This document shows, in pieces, positions 25,978 to 33,995 of a stretch of DNA of 64,000 bases. Every line of letters begins with the position of its first letter. Position 1 is the first letter of the stretch. The position numbers and the translations under genes are program-made. The notes under the pieces were generated by a model that was not told the DNA's origin, ran no database searches, and saw only the letters and a program-made list of their open reading frames with translations. The stretch comes from Saccharomonospora cyanea NA-134. GTDB lineage: Bacteria > Actinomycetota > Actinomycetes > Mycobacteriales > Pseudonocardiaceae. The DNA lies in contig NZ_CM001440.1 in assembly GCF_000244975.1 (NCBI RefSeq), positions 5,344,302-5,408,301 on the forward strand, in the 5' to 3' direction.

Positions 25978-25991
25978 TATTGGGAGCTGTG

Positions 25992-26765
25992 ATGGCCGAC
26001 CGCATGCCCGTCCTGTACCTCAGCCATGGCGCACCCCCGCTCGCCGACGACCCGACCTGGACGAGGGAACTGGCAGGCTGGTCCGCGGACCTGCCCCGGC
26101 CGAAGGCGATCCTCGTCGTGTCCGCGCACTGGGAGGAGGCGCCACTGAGCATCGGGGCCACCACCACCGTGCCGCTCGTCTACGACTTCTGGGGATTCCC
26201 CGAGCGGTACTACCGAGTGACCTACCCGGCACCTGGGGCACCCGACCTCGCCGCCAAGGTCGAGCGCCTGCTGCGTAGCACCACCACACCCGTGCACCGC
26301 GATCCCACTCGCGGCCTCGACCACGGCGCCTACGTGCCACTCGTCGAGATGTTCCCGTCCGCCGACATCCCGGTGCTCCAGGTCTCGATGCCCTCGCTCG
26401 ACCCGACCGAGCTGTTCGACCTGGGCCGCAAGCTCGCGCCCCTGCGCGACGAGGGCGTGCTGGTGATCGGCAGCGGTTTCTTCACCCACAACCTGAGCGC
26501 GATGCGCACCGGTGTCGACGGACCTCCGCCCTCGTGGTCGGCCGAGTTCGACCACTGGGGCGCGGAGACCCTCGCCGCGGGAGACGTCGACGCCGTGCTC
26601 GACTTCGAGAACAAGGCGCCCGGTGCCTCGCTCGCGCACCCGCGCACCGAACACTTCGCGCCGCTGTTCGTCGCGCTCGGCGCGCAGACCACCGGACCCA
26701 CTCCACGCACGGTGATCGACGGTTACTGGTTCGGCCTGGCGAAACGCTCCTTGCAGCTCGACTGA
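25992..26765 (+). CDS. LigB/DODA-type extradiol ring-cleavage dioxygenase family protein
   Basis: A 257-residue class III extradiol dioxygenase of the 4,5-DOPA dioxygenase (YgiD) type. Metal-ligand regions are visible: LSHGAPPL (about 10-17), VSAHWEE, DHGAYVPL and GFFTHNLSAM. In this family such residues hold a non-haem iron or zinc and the enzyme opens catechol rings. The natural substrate is unknown. ATG 25992 has a GGGAG 5 nt upstream. A palindrome overlaps its promoter, so induction by an aromatic compound is plausible. Confidence 0.88.
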   Translation: MADRMPVLYLSHGAPPLADDPTWTRELAGWSADLPRPKAILVVSAHWEEAPLSIGATTTVPLVYDFWGFPERYYRVTYPAPGAPDLAAKVERLLRSTTTPVHRDPTRGLDHGAYVPLVEMFPSADIPVLQVSMPSLDPTELFDLGRKLAPLRDEGVLVIGSGFFTHNLSAMRTGVDGPPPSWSAEFDHWGAETLAAGDVDAVLDFENKAPGASLAHPRTEHFAPLFVALGAQTTGPTPRTVIDGYWFGLAKRSLQLD

Positions 26766-26816
26766 CGTTCCCCGTCATGGCGAGTGAGTCACGACCCCGG
26801 CACGAGACGGAACCGA

Positions 26817-26822
26817 TACGGT
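26817..26822 (+). promoter_or_regulatory. -10 element for leaderless AI-2E gene
   Basis: TACGGT ends 6 nt before GTG 26829, with no ribosome binding site between. Confidence 0.45.
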
Positions 26823-26828
26823 TGCTTC

Positions 26829-28070
26829 GTGAGCGAGTCGGTGCACGGAACTGGGGGCCGTAACGGCCGCGGCAAGCGAAAAGGGCCGATGCTGTCCGAG
26901 GACACGGACATCACCGGCTGGGTCCCCAAAGGACTACGGGTGAGTGCCGCCCTCTCGTGGCGGTTCCTCGTCGTCGTGGCGGCCCTCTACGTGGTCGCGT
27001 GGGTCATCGGTTACCTCTCGTTCGTGGTCGTGCCGGTGGCCATCGCACTGCTGCTCGCCGCGTTGCTCGCGCCCGCGGTGCAACGACTCACGGAGCTGCG
27101 GATGCCGAGGCCTCTCGCGGCGGCGGTCGTGCTCATCGGTGGGCTCGGTGCGCTCGGCGGCCTGCTGACGTTCGTGATCACCGAGTTCACGGCGGGCCTG
27201 CCCGAACTCCAGGAACAGCTCAACCGCAGCCTCGACCAGGTGGAGGACTGGCTCGTCAACGGGCCGCTCCACCTGCGCGAGACGCAGATAGTGGACTTCG
27301 TCAACAACGCGGTGGAGTTCCTCCAGCAGAACCAGGCCAGCATCGCGGACAGCGCACTCACCACGGCGGGCACCGTCGGCGAGATCCTCACCGGCTTCCT
27401 GCTGACCCTGTTCGTGCTGATCTTCTTCCTCGTCAACGGCGGAGAGATCTGGAACTTCCTGATGCGCGGGGTGCCCGAACCCGTGCGCGACCGCTTCGAC
27501 ACGGCGGGCCGGCGGGGGTTCGCCTCGCTCGTGAGCTACGTGCGGGCCACAGCGGCCGTGGCCGTCGTCGACGGTGTGGGCATCGGCATCGGCCTGTGGA
27601 TCGTCGGCGTGCCGCTGGTGTTCCCGCTGGCCACGCTGGTGTTCCTCGGCGCGTTCATCCCCATCGTGGGCGCGGTCGTCACCGGTGCCGTCGCCGTGCT
27701 GGTGGCGCTGGTGACCAACGGGTTCGTCACCGCGCTGATCGTGCTCGCCATCGTGGTGGGCGTGATGCAGGTCGAAAGTCACGTGCTGCAACCGCTGCTG
27801 CTGGGCAGGGCCGTACGCCTGCACCCGCTGGCCGTCATCCTCGCCATCACGGTGGGCATGACGACGGCGGGCATCCCGGGAGCGCTGCTGTCGGTGCCGC
27901 TGCTCGCCGTCCTGAACTCGGGCATCAAGTCGCTGTTGCGCGAGCGCGAGCCGCAGCCGGAGGCCGTCGACGTGCTCGGCGACCCCGACAGTGCCTCCAC
28001 CGCCTCCATCTCCAAGGACGATCCGGAAGCGGATCCGGAATCCGAACACCGGGAGCCTGACCGGGTATGA
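26829..28070 (+). CDS. AI-2E family transporter (PerM-like)
   Basis: A 413-residue membrane protein with about eight spans and the AI-2E/PerM exporter pattern: an N-terminal helix pair, a soluble segment (residues about 110-190, LPELQEQLNRSLDQVEDWLV), then spans with FIPIVGAVVTGAVAV and MQVESHVLQPLLLGRAVRLH. The C-terminal tail of about 45 residues is acidic and low in complexity. Family members export signals or ions; the substrate is unknown. GTG 26829 lies 6 nt after a TACGGT -10. The histidine kinase gene starts within its stop codon (ATGA), so sensor and transporter are linked. Confidence 0.85.
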   Translation: MSESVHGTGGRNGRGKRKGPMLSEDTDITGWVPKGLRVSAALSWRFLVVVAALYVVAWVIGYLSFVVVPVAIALLLAALLAPAVQRLTELRMPRPLAAAVVLIGGLGALGGLLTFVITEFTAGLPELQEQLNRSLDQVEDWLVNGPLHLRETQIVDFVNNAVEFLQQNQASIADSALTTAGTVGEILTGFLLTLFVLIFFLVNGGEIWNFLMRGVPEPVRDRFDTAGRRGFASLVSYVRATAAVAVVDGVGIGIGLWIVGVPLVFPLATLVFLGAFIPIVGAVVTGAVAVLVALVTNGFVTALIVLAIVVGVMQVESHVLQPLLLGRAVRLHPLAVILAITVGMTTAGIPGALLSVPLLAVLNSGIKSLLREREPQPEAVDVLGDPDSASTASISKDDPEADPESEHREPDRV

Positions 28071-29215
28071 CCACATCGCCGTCTCTGCGTGATCCGGCGA
28101 CACCGCTGTGGTACGGCGCCATCGTCCTGCGCTGGGTGACACTCGGTTTCGCCCTCGGTGCGGTCCTGGTGCACCTCGACGGCTACGTCCGTCCCCTGCT
28201 GGCGTGGACGGCGTTCGGCTGCATGGCCGCCTGGACCTGCGTGACGAGTCTCGGCTACGCGCGCTGCTGGGGGCGCTCCCCGTGGTTCGTGGTCGGCGAC
28301 GTGGCCGTCACGTGCGGCATCATGCTCACCTCGCCGTTCGTGCTCTCCGACGCCCAGTACGCCGAGCTCGCTCCGCTGGTGACCACGGTGTGGGCCGCGG
28401 TGCCTCCGCTCACGGCCGGGGTGCGGTTCGGTGCCGTCGGCGGCGTCGTGGCGGGGGTGGTCATGACGGCGTGTACGGCCGTGGCGAGGTTGGAGATCAA
28501 CCTGGACGTGGCGCGTGACGGCGTCCTGCTGACCGCGAGTGGTCTGCTGCTCGGGGTCACGGCCACGACCGCCCGGCGTTCGCAGGCGGCGCTGGCACGC
28601 GCCATGCGTACGGAGGCCGCCACGGCCGAGCGCGAACGACTCGCCAGGTCCATCCACGACAGCGTGTTGCAGGTGCTGGCGCGGGTGCGCAGGCGGGGTT
28701 CCGAACTCGGGGGTGAGGCGGCCGAGCTCGCCCGGCTCGCCGGTGAGCAGGAGATCGCGCTGCGGGCACTCGTCACCACGGAACCTCCGGGCACCTCGGA
28801 GAACGACACGGCCGACCTGCGTTCGGCGCTCCAGCTCCTGTCCACCTCTCGCGTGCAGATCGCAGCGCCCGCGGGAGAGGTCACGATGCCGTCGCACGTC
28901 GTCGGCGAGCTCGTCGCGGCCGTCAGGGAAGCACTGTCCAACGTAGACAAACACGGGGGGCCCTCGGCGAAGGCCTGGGTTCTGCTCGAAGACCTGGGGG
29001 AGGAGATCGTGTTGACGGTCAGGGACGACGGTCCCGGAATACCGTCCGGAAGGCTCGAACAGGCGCTCGCGGAAGGGCATCTCGGCGTCGCCAAGTCGAT
29101 CAGAGGGCGGGTCACCGAGCTCGGCGGAACGTGCACGCTCGAGACCGCACCCGGTGAAGGCACCGAATGGGAGCTTCGCGTCCCGAGGCCCAGACCAGGA
29201 AGGAGAGCCAGATGA
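28067..29215 (+). CDS. Sensor histidine kinase (NarL-type, HisKA_3)
   Basis: The 382-residue kinase has about five N-terminal membrane spans (residues 15-165), then a dimerisation and phosphoacceptor helix ERERLARSIHDSVLQVLA with His197. An ATP-binding domain follows with EALSNVDKHG (N box) and VRDDGPGIP (G1 box) near residues 285-330. It phosphorylates the coupled response regulator. The membrane part contains most of the sensor, so it may sense membrane state. Start and stop overlap those of its neighbours by 4 nt (ATGA at both ends). Confidence 0.92.
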   Translation: MTTSPSLRDPATPLWYGAIVLRWVTLGFALGAVLVHLDGYVRPLLAWTAFGCMAAWTCVTSLGYARCWGRSPWFVVGDVAVTCGIMLTSPFVLSDAQYAELAPLVTTVWAAVPPLTAGVRFGAVGGVVAGVVMTACTAVARLEINLDVARDGVLLTASGLLLGVTATTARRSQAALARAMRTEAATAERERLARSIHDSVLQVLARVRRRGSELGGEAAELARLAGEQEIALRALVTTEPPGTSENDTADLRSALQLLSTSRVQIAAPAGEVTMPSHVVGELVAAVREALSNVDKHGGPSAKAWVLLEDLGEEIVLTVRDDGPGIPSGRLEQALAEGHLGVAKSIRGRVTELGGTCTLETAPGEGTEWELRVPRPRPGRRAR

Positions 29216-29862
29216 CGGTCTCGGTGATGATCGTCGACGATCACCCGATCTGGCGCGACGGTGTCGCCAGGGACCTCACCGAGCACGGCTTCGACGTCAA
29301 GGCCACCGCCCCCGACGCCGACGCGGCCACGCGCATCGCGCGGGCCGTGCGACCCGACGTCGTGCTCATGGACATCAACCTCGGCAACACCTCGGGCGTC
29401 GACGCGACCAGAGTCATCACCGGCGAACTCCCGGACACCCGGGTGCTGGTGCTGTCGGCCAGCGGAGAGCACAACGACGTCCTCCAGGCCGTGAAGGCCG
29501 GAGCCTCGGGCTACCTCGTGAAGTCGGCCTCGGTGGCCGAACTGGTCGACGCCGTGCGCCGGACGTCCGAGGGCGACCCCGTGTTCACGGCGGGTCTGGC
29601 GGGCATGGTGCTCGGGGAGTACCGCCGCATGGCCGACGCGCCGACGCCGGGCGATCCGCCGCCCCGGCTCACCGAGCGCGAGACCGAAGTGCTGCGGCTC
29701 GTCGCCAAGGGGCTCACGGCCAAGCAGATCGCAGACCGGCTCGTGATCTCGCACCGAACCGTCGAGAACCACGTGCAGTCCACGCTGCGGAAGCTCCAGC
29801 TCCACAACCGCGTCGAGCTGGCCCGCTACGCCATCGAGCACGGACTCGACCGCGACGGCTGA
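29212..29862 (+). CDS. LuxR/NarL-family response regulator
   Basis: A 216-residue regulator. The receiver has the acidic pair Asp9-Asp10, phosphorylation site Asp54 in VLMDINLG and Lys104 in YLVKSAS. The LuxR-type helix-turn-helix is at residues about 150-210 (LTERETEVLRLVAKGLTAKQ, then SHRTVENHVQSTLRKLQ). ATG 29212 has AGGAGAG 5 nt upstream and overlaps the kinase stop. Its targets are unknown; the AI-2E transporter in the same operon or the DUF1707 gene downstream are candidates. Confidence 0.93.
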   Translation: MTVSVMIVDDHPIWRDGVARDLTEHGFDVKATAPDADAATRIARAVRPDVVLMDINLGNTSGVDATRVITGELPDTRVLVLSASGEHNDVLQAVKAGASGYLVKSASVAELVDAVRRTSEGDPVFTAGLAGMVLGEYRRMADAPTPGDPPPRLTERETEVLRLVAKGLTAKQIADRLVISHRTVENHVQSTLRKLQLHNRVELARYAIEHGLDRDG

Positions 29863-29916
29863 CGACTCCGGGCCCGTTTCAGGGTTCTCCCTGATCTCGG
29901 GAGGGCTTGCGCTGCC

Positions 29917-29922
29917 TAGCAT
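29917..29922 (+). promoter_or_regulatory. -10 element for leaderless DUF1707 gene
   Basis: TAGCAT ends 7 nt before GTG 29930. Confidence 0.4.
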
Positions 29923-29929
29923 CGTCGGT

Positions 29930-30613
29930 GTGAACGAGGAACGGGCTGAGAACGGTCGACCGAACACCGACGACGGCGTGACCGAGGAGCAGCGCAGGCT
30001 GCGCGGGCTGCGCGTGTCCGACACGGAGCGCGAACACGTGGTCGAGTTGCTGAAGACGGCGATCGGCCGGGGCATGCTCGACCTGGACGAGTTCAGTGAG
30101 CGAGCCGACGTCGCCTACGCCGCGCGTACACGGGGCGAGTTGAACGACGTGCTCATCGACCTGCCCGGGCTGGTGCATCCCGACGCCGTCCCGGCGTTCG
30201 GCACCGTCGGCGGCCCGGCGGTCGCGCCCACACCGTACGCGGCCGCGACCGTGGCGACCGGCGAACCGCTCGTCGTCCGCGCGCACGGCTCGACGCTGGT
30301 GCGCAGAGGCCACTGGGTCGTTCCCTCGTCGCTGGTGGTGCGCAACCGCTACGCCGACACCCGGCTCGACTTCACCCAGGCGCAGGTGACCAGTGACGTC
30401 GTGCGGATCGAACTCGACGTCAAGTGGGGCGGCGTGACCATCGTCGTCCCCGAGCACGCCGGCATCGACCTCAACGAGTTGCACGACATCAAGTGGTCCG
30501 CGGTCGGCGACAAGACCCGAGGCAACGCCGGCAGCCCGCGCTACGTCGTCACCGGCCGCCTGCACGGCGGCTCGTTGAGCGTGCGGTATCCGCGCAAGGG
30601 ACTGTTCTCCTAG
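29930..30613 (+). CDS. DUF1707 and LiaF-like C-terminal domain protein
   Basis: A 227-residue cytoplasmic protein. The DUF1707 (SHOCT-like) domain is at residues about 27-80 (LRVSDTEREHVVELLKTAIG, then LDEFSERADVAYAARTRGEL). The C-terminal 120 residues form a beta-rich domain like the LiaF/cell-wall-active antibiotic response end (VKWGGVTIVVPEHAGIDL, GGSLSVRYP). It follows the two-component operon by 67 nt with its own -10. Actinobacterial proteins of this type are often linked to envelope stress; that role is inferred. Confidence 0.8.
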   Translation: MNEERAENGRPNTDDGVTEEQRRLRGLRVSDTEREHVVELLKTAIGRGMLDLDEFSERADVAYAARTRGELNDVLIDLPGLVHPDAVPAFGTVGGPAVAPTPYAAATVATGEPLVVRAHGSTLVRRGHWVVPSSLVVRNRYADTRLDFTQAQVTSDVVRIELDVKWGGVTIVVPEHAGIDLNELHDIKWSAVGDKTRGNAGSPRYVVTGRLHGGSLSVRYPRKGLFS

Positions 30614-30649
30614 CCCCTGGGTCCAGGGTGTTTACGGTGAGTTTCGCGC

Positions 30650-30655
30650 CATAGT
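30650..30655 (+). promoter_or_regulatory. -10 element for leaderless VOC gene
   Basis: CATAGT ends 6 nt before GTG 30662. Confidence 0.35.
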
Positions 30656-30661
30656 ACTCCT

Positions 30662-31048
30662 GTGAGTGTTGAGAATCCGTTCCCTCGTTCGGAGTCGTCG
30701 ATGACCGTTCGCCGTGTCGTGCCCAACATCCAGTCCGAGTCCGTGGAGGAAAGCCGGGAGTTCTACGGCCTGCTGGGGTTCGAGGAGGTCATGAACCACG
30801 GCTGGATCATGACGCTCGCGTCCCGCTCCAATCCGGCGGCGCAGGCCAGCTTCATGTCGAGCGACAGGACAGCGCCGGTCATCCCGGACATGAGCGTCGA
30901 AGTGGAAGACGTGGACGCGGCCTACGCAGCCATGCGGGAGAGCGGCGCGGAGATCGTCCACCCGTTGCAGGACGAGGAGTGGGGAGTGCGACGGTTCTTC
31001 GTCCGTGACCCCAACGGCCGGGTGGTCAACGTGCTGGGCCATCGCTGA
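30662..31048 (+). CDS. VOC-family protein
   Basis: A 128-residue glyoxalase/bleomycin-resistance-type protein: two paired modules (RRVVPNIQSESVEESREFYG, then DMSVEVEDVDAAYAAMRESG) and the closing FFVRDPNGRVVNVLGH. Such proteins dimerise to form a metal or ligand pocket. It is not close to the VOC protein at 3085. No partner gene is adjacent; the next gene converges. GTG 30662 is the only start that gives the whole fold; an internal ATG at 30701 would remove 13 residues and keep the fold, so it is an alternative. Confidence 0.8.
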   Translation: MSVENPFPRSESSMTVRRVVPNIQSESVEESREFYGLLGFEEVMNHGWIMTLASRSNPAAQASFMSSDRTAPVIPDMSVEVEDVDAAYAAMRESGAEIVHPLQDEEWGVRRFFVRDPNGRVVNVLGHR

Positions 31049-31129
31049 CGCCCCTTCGGCGGGCGAAAGTGTTGGGCGCCTGGGAGTTCCCCCTGCCTGC
31101 GGGCGGTGCCGATCGGCCGGCGGCGTGCC

Positions 31130-32767
31130 CTACTGAGCCTCCGCCACCGCCACGCGCGCGGCGTTGGCCGTCGGCGCGGCCAGTGCGGCCCGGGCGGCAC
31201 GCTCACAGTCGGCGAACGTCGCCGACGCGAGACTGGCGCCCACCGCACGCACCGAGCCCGCGTTCATGGACAGGCTCGTGATGCCGAGACCGGCGAGCAC
31301 ACGCGCGAGCAGCGGATCGGCGGCCGCCTCGCCGCACACGCCCGCGGGCTTGCCCTTCTCCTTCGCGGCCTCACCGACGAGGGCGATGAGCCGTAGCAAC
31401 GCGGGCTGCCACGGGTCGTTCAACATCGCCACCGCCCCGAGCTGCCGGTCGGCGGCGAAGGTGTACTGCGCGAGGTCGTTCGTGCCGAGCGACACGAAGT
31501 CCACGGCGTCGAACACCTCGCGGGCGGTCAGCGCGGCCGAAGGCACCTCGATCATCACGCCCGCCCGCGACAGGCCCGCCGCCCGGACACGGTCGGCGAA
31601 CCACGCCGCCTCCTCCGCGGTGGCCACCATCGGCGCCATCACGGAGACGTCCGCCTTCGACTCCTCCGCCGCACCGGCGATGGCTTCGAGCTGCCGTTCG
31701 AGCACGCCGGTGCGCTCGAACGACACCCGGATGCCGCGCACGCCGAGCGCCGGGTTCGGCTCGTCCTCCTGCGAGAGGAACACCAGCGGCTTGTCCGCAC
31801 CCGCGTCGAGCGTGCGCACGGTGACCGGTTTGCCCGAGAACGGTCCGAGCACGGCCGCGTAGGCGGCCTGCTGGCCGGCGACGGAGGGTTCGGCGTCGAC
31901 GTCCAGGTAGCAGAACTCGGTGCGGAACAGGCCGACGCCCTCGGCCCCGGCCTCGGCGGCGGCCAGCGCGTCGGTGGGTGCGCCGACGTTGGCGAACACC
32001 CTGATCCGGTGGCCGTCCGACGTGGCGCCCACGCCGTTCCAGTCGATCCCGGCGGCCTCCGTCGACGTGACGACGGGCGCGTCCGGGTCGACGGCCTTCA
32101 CCTCGCCGGTGACGCCGTCGACGACCACGGCCTCCGCCTCGAAGGCGAGTGCGCCCTTGACCGCCACCACGGCGGGAATCCGCAGCGAGCGCGCGAGGAT
32201 GGCGGTGTGGCTGGTGGGTCCGCCCTCCTCGGTGACGAGGGCCAACACCCGCTCCGGGTCCAGCGAAGCGGTGTCCGCCGGAGCGAGGTCACGAGCGAAG
32301 AGCACACTCGGGCGCTCCAGGGTCGGCACACCGGGCGGTTCGATGCCGAGCAGCTCGGCGATGATGCGGTCACGGACGTCGTGGATGTCGCGCACCCGTT
32401 CGGCCATGTAGCCGCCCGCGGACGCCAGCGCCGTCGCGAAGTTGTTCGCCGCCTCGTACATCGCCCTCGCGGCCGGGATGCGCTGCGCTGTCACCAGCTG
32501 CTCGGCCTGACTGACCAGGGCCGGGTCGGCGGCCATCGCCGCCGTGGTGGTGAGGATCGTGGCGGCGTCCCCGCTCGCGGCGGCCGCCGTCGTCTCGAGG
32601 CGAGCGGCCACGGTCTGCGCCGCGGGAGCGATCCGCGCGGCCTCCGCGTGCGGGTCGTCGGGAGCCGGTGTGCTCGCCGGTTCCTCGATCGACTCCGTGA
32701 CCTTGACGACGGGTCCACTCGCGCGGCCGGGGCTCACTCCGACCCCGGAGAGCTGCGGTTCACGCAT
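31130..32767 (-). CDS. ptsI: Phosphoenolpyruvate-protein phosphotransferase (PTS enzyme I-like)
   Basis: A 545-residue enzyme I. The N-terminal HPr-binding and swivelling domain holds the phosphorylated His187 in GGPTSHTAI. The PEP-binding barrel follows with GVGLFRTEFCYL, RTLDAGADKP and GVCGEAAADPLLA. It starts the PTS phosphorelay by moving phosphate from PEP to HPr. ATG 32767 has AGGTGA 6 nt upstream; GTG 32776 overlaps the ribokinase stop and is an alternative. No HPr or enzyme II gene lies in the window. It is 5 nt downstream of the ribokinase gene, so the two form an operon that may serve a pentose or fructose. Confidence 0.88.
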   Translation of the reverse strand: MREPQLSGVGVSPGRASGPVVKVTESIEEPASTPAPDDPHAEAARIAPAAQTVAARLETTAAAASGDAATILTTTAAMAADPALVSQAEQLVTAQRIPAARAMYEAANNFATALASAGGYMAERVRDIHDVRDRIIAELLGIEPPGVPTLERPSVLFARDLAPADTASLDPERVLALVTEEGGPTSHTAILARSLRIPAVVAVKGALAFEAEAVVVDGVTGEVKAVDPDAPVVTSTEAAGIDWNGVGATSDGHRIRVFANVGAPTDALAAAEAGAEGVGLFRTEFCYLDVDAEPSVAGQQAAYAAVLGPFSGKPVTVRTLDAGADKPLVFLSQEDEPNPALGVRGIRVSFERTGVLERQLEAIAGAAEESKADVSVMAPMVATAEEAAWFADRVRAAGLSRAGVMIEVPSAALTAREVFDAVDFVSLGTNDLAQYTFAADRQLGAVAMLNDPWQPALLRLIALVGEAAKEKGKPAGVCGEAAADPLLARVLAGLGITSLSMNAGSVRAVGASLASATFADCERAARAALAAPTANAARVAVAEAQ

Positions 32768-32772
32768 CTGGC

Positions 32773-33660
32773 TCACCTTAGTTCGGCGACGGTTGGATAG
32801 GACGGCTGGGCACCCCGGCGAGTGACCGAGAACGCCGCGACCCGCACGGCCTGCTCGACCGCGTCGGTAAGCGCTGCTCCACCGGAGAGCGCGGTGGCCA
32901 ACGCCCCGGCGAAGGCGTCACCGGCTCCGGTCGTGTCGACGACGTCGACGCTGGGCGAGGGCACCTCGGTCAACCCGTCGGCCTCGACGACCACGGCGCC
33001 CCGCGCGCCCGAGGTGACCACGGCGCCCCGCGGCCCGAGATCGAGGAGCCCTGGCAACTCGGAGGTCCGCACCGCCGTGTCCTCGGAACCCCCGAGCAGC
33101 CAGGCGGCCTCGTGCTGGTTGACCAGCAGCAGGTCCACGACGGCAAGCGTGGGCTCGGGGACGGACGCGACGGGGGAGAGGTTGAGGATCGTCCTCGTGC
33201 CCGCCGCGGCCGCCGTGTTGACGGCGTGCTCGACCGTGGCGAGCGGGATCTCCATCGACACCACCATGACCTCTGCCCCTGGCAGGGCGGAGGTCACGTC
33301 CTCGGGACGTAGCGCCCGGTTGGCGCCGGGCGAGACGAGGATCGAGTTCTCGCCGTCGGGCGTCACCGTGATGAACGCGAGCCCGGTGGGCCTCGGAACC
33401 ACGCGCACGAGGTCGGTACGCACCCCGGACTTCCTGAGCGAGTCGAGCAGGAGGCTGCCGTGCGCGTCGTCGCCGACCGCGCCGAGGAGCGCGACGTCGG
33501 CACCGAGCCGGGCCGCCGCGACGGCCGTGTTCGCCCCCTTGCCACCGGGCAGGATCTCCGTGTCACCGCCGAGGACGGTCTCACCGCCTGCCGGGCGACG
33601 GTCGGCCGCGACCACGAGGTCGGCGTTGGCGGATCCGACGACGAGCACCTGTGCAGTCAC
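32773..33660 (-). CDS. rbsK: Ribokinase (PfkB family)
   Basis: A 295-residue sugar kinase. Family marks are GGKGANTAVAAARLGA (residues about 39-54, PfkB signature 1) and DTTGAGDAFAGAL near residue 250, with the anion hole and catalytic Asp. Ribokinase makes ribose 5-phosphate; other ribose-like substrates are possible. GTG 33660 begins the usual first strand VTAQVLVVGSANADLVV. The open frame before it up to 33717 is unlike the family. It shares an operon with ptsI. Confidence 0.88.
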   Translation of the reverse strand: MTAQVLVVGSANADLVVAADRRPAGGETVLGGDTEILPGGKGANTAVAAARLGADVALLGAVGDDAHGSLLLDSLRKSGVRTDLVRVVPRPTGLAFITVTPDGENSILVSPGANRALRPEDVTSALPGAEVMVVSMEIPLATVEHAVNTAAAAGTRTILNLSPVASVPEPTLAVVDLLLVNQHEAAWLLGGSEDTAVRTSELPGLLDLGPRGAVVTSGARGAVVVEADGLTEVPSPSVDVVDTTGAGDAFAGALATALSGGAALTDAVEQAVRVAAFSVTRRGAQPSYPTVAELR

Positions 33661-33836
33661 ACCAGCAAGAGTGCCACGGAAGGGGGCCGCGCCGCCGACA
33701 TTCCCGGCATCGTCCACGGGTGAGGTGCCCTACCGCGTTTCGAGTTGTGTGGATGTGAAGTTCTTTGTAACTTTCACAGCCGCCGGAACGACAGGCAGAC
33801 GAGAGCTCGCGACGGTAACCCGATAGGGTGAAGTTA
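33661..33836. other. Region upstream of rbsK
   Basis: This is the first part of a 335-nt region between rbsK and leuS without an established gene. It holds an AT-rich patch (33748-33776), probably the rbsK promoter region. No clear operator was found. Confidence 0.4.
33824..33829 (+). promoter_or_regulatory. -10 element before a small reading frame
   Basis: TAGGGT ends 7 nt before GTG 33837, the leaderless spacing seen elsewhere in the window. Confidence 0.35.
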
Positions 33837-33959
33837 GTGCCGGTGCGTCACAACACCACCACGAGGAGTTCTTCACTGGCACCACCGCCGCAGTGCGGAA
33901 TGTGTCCGAACTCCCGGAGAGGGAGCGCGGGCATCGGGTCGCCGGCATCGGTCACGTAG
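33837..33959 (+). CDS. Candidate small protein (40 residues, CxxC)
   Basis: A 40-residue frame that is not long enough to be obvious. It opens with GTG 7 nt after a TAGGGT -10 element and carries APPPQCGMCPNSRRGSAG, a CxxC pair with basic residues. About three quarters of codons end in G or C, less than in established neighbours. It could be a real small protein, a regulatory leader, or chance. It converges with leuS, 36 nt away. Function unknown. Confidence 0.3.
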   Translation: MPVRHNTTTRSSSLAPPPQCGMCPNSRRGSAGIGSPASVT

Positions 33960-33995
33960 CCCCCCGAGTGATCGGTGCCGGCGGCGCCCGGCCCG

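Noticed and set aside
33730..33948. 72-residue minus-strand frame between rbsK and leuS
   Set aside because: No start site signals or similarity; it opposes the small plus-strand frame and spans the AT-rich promoter patch.
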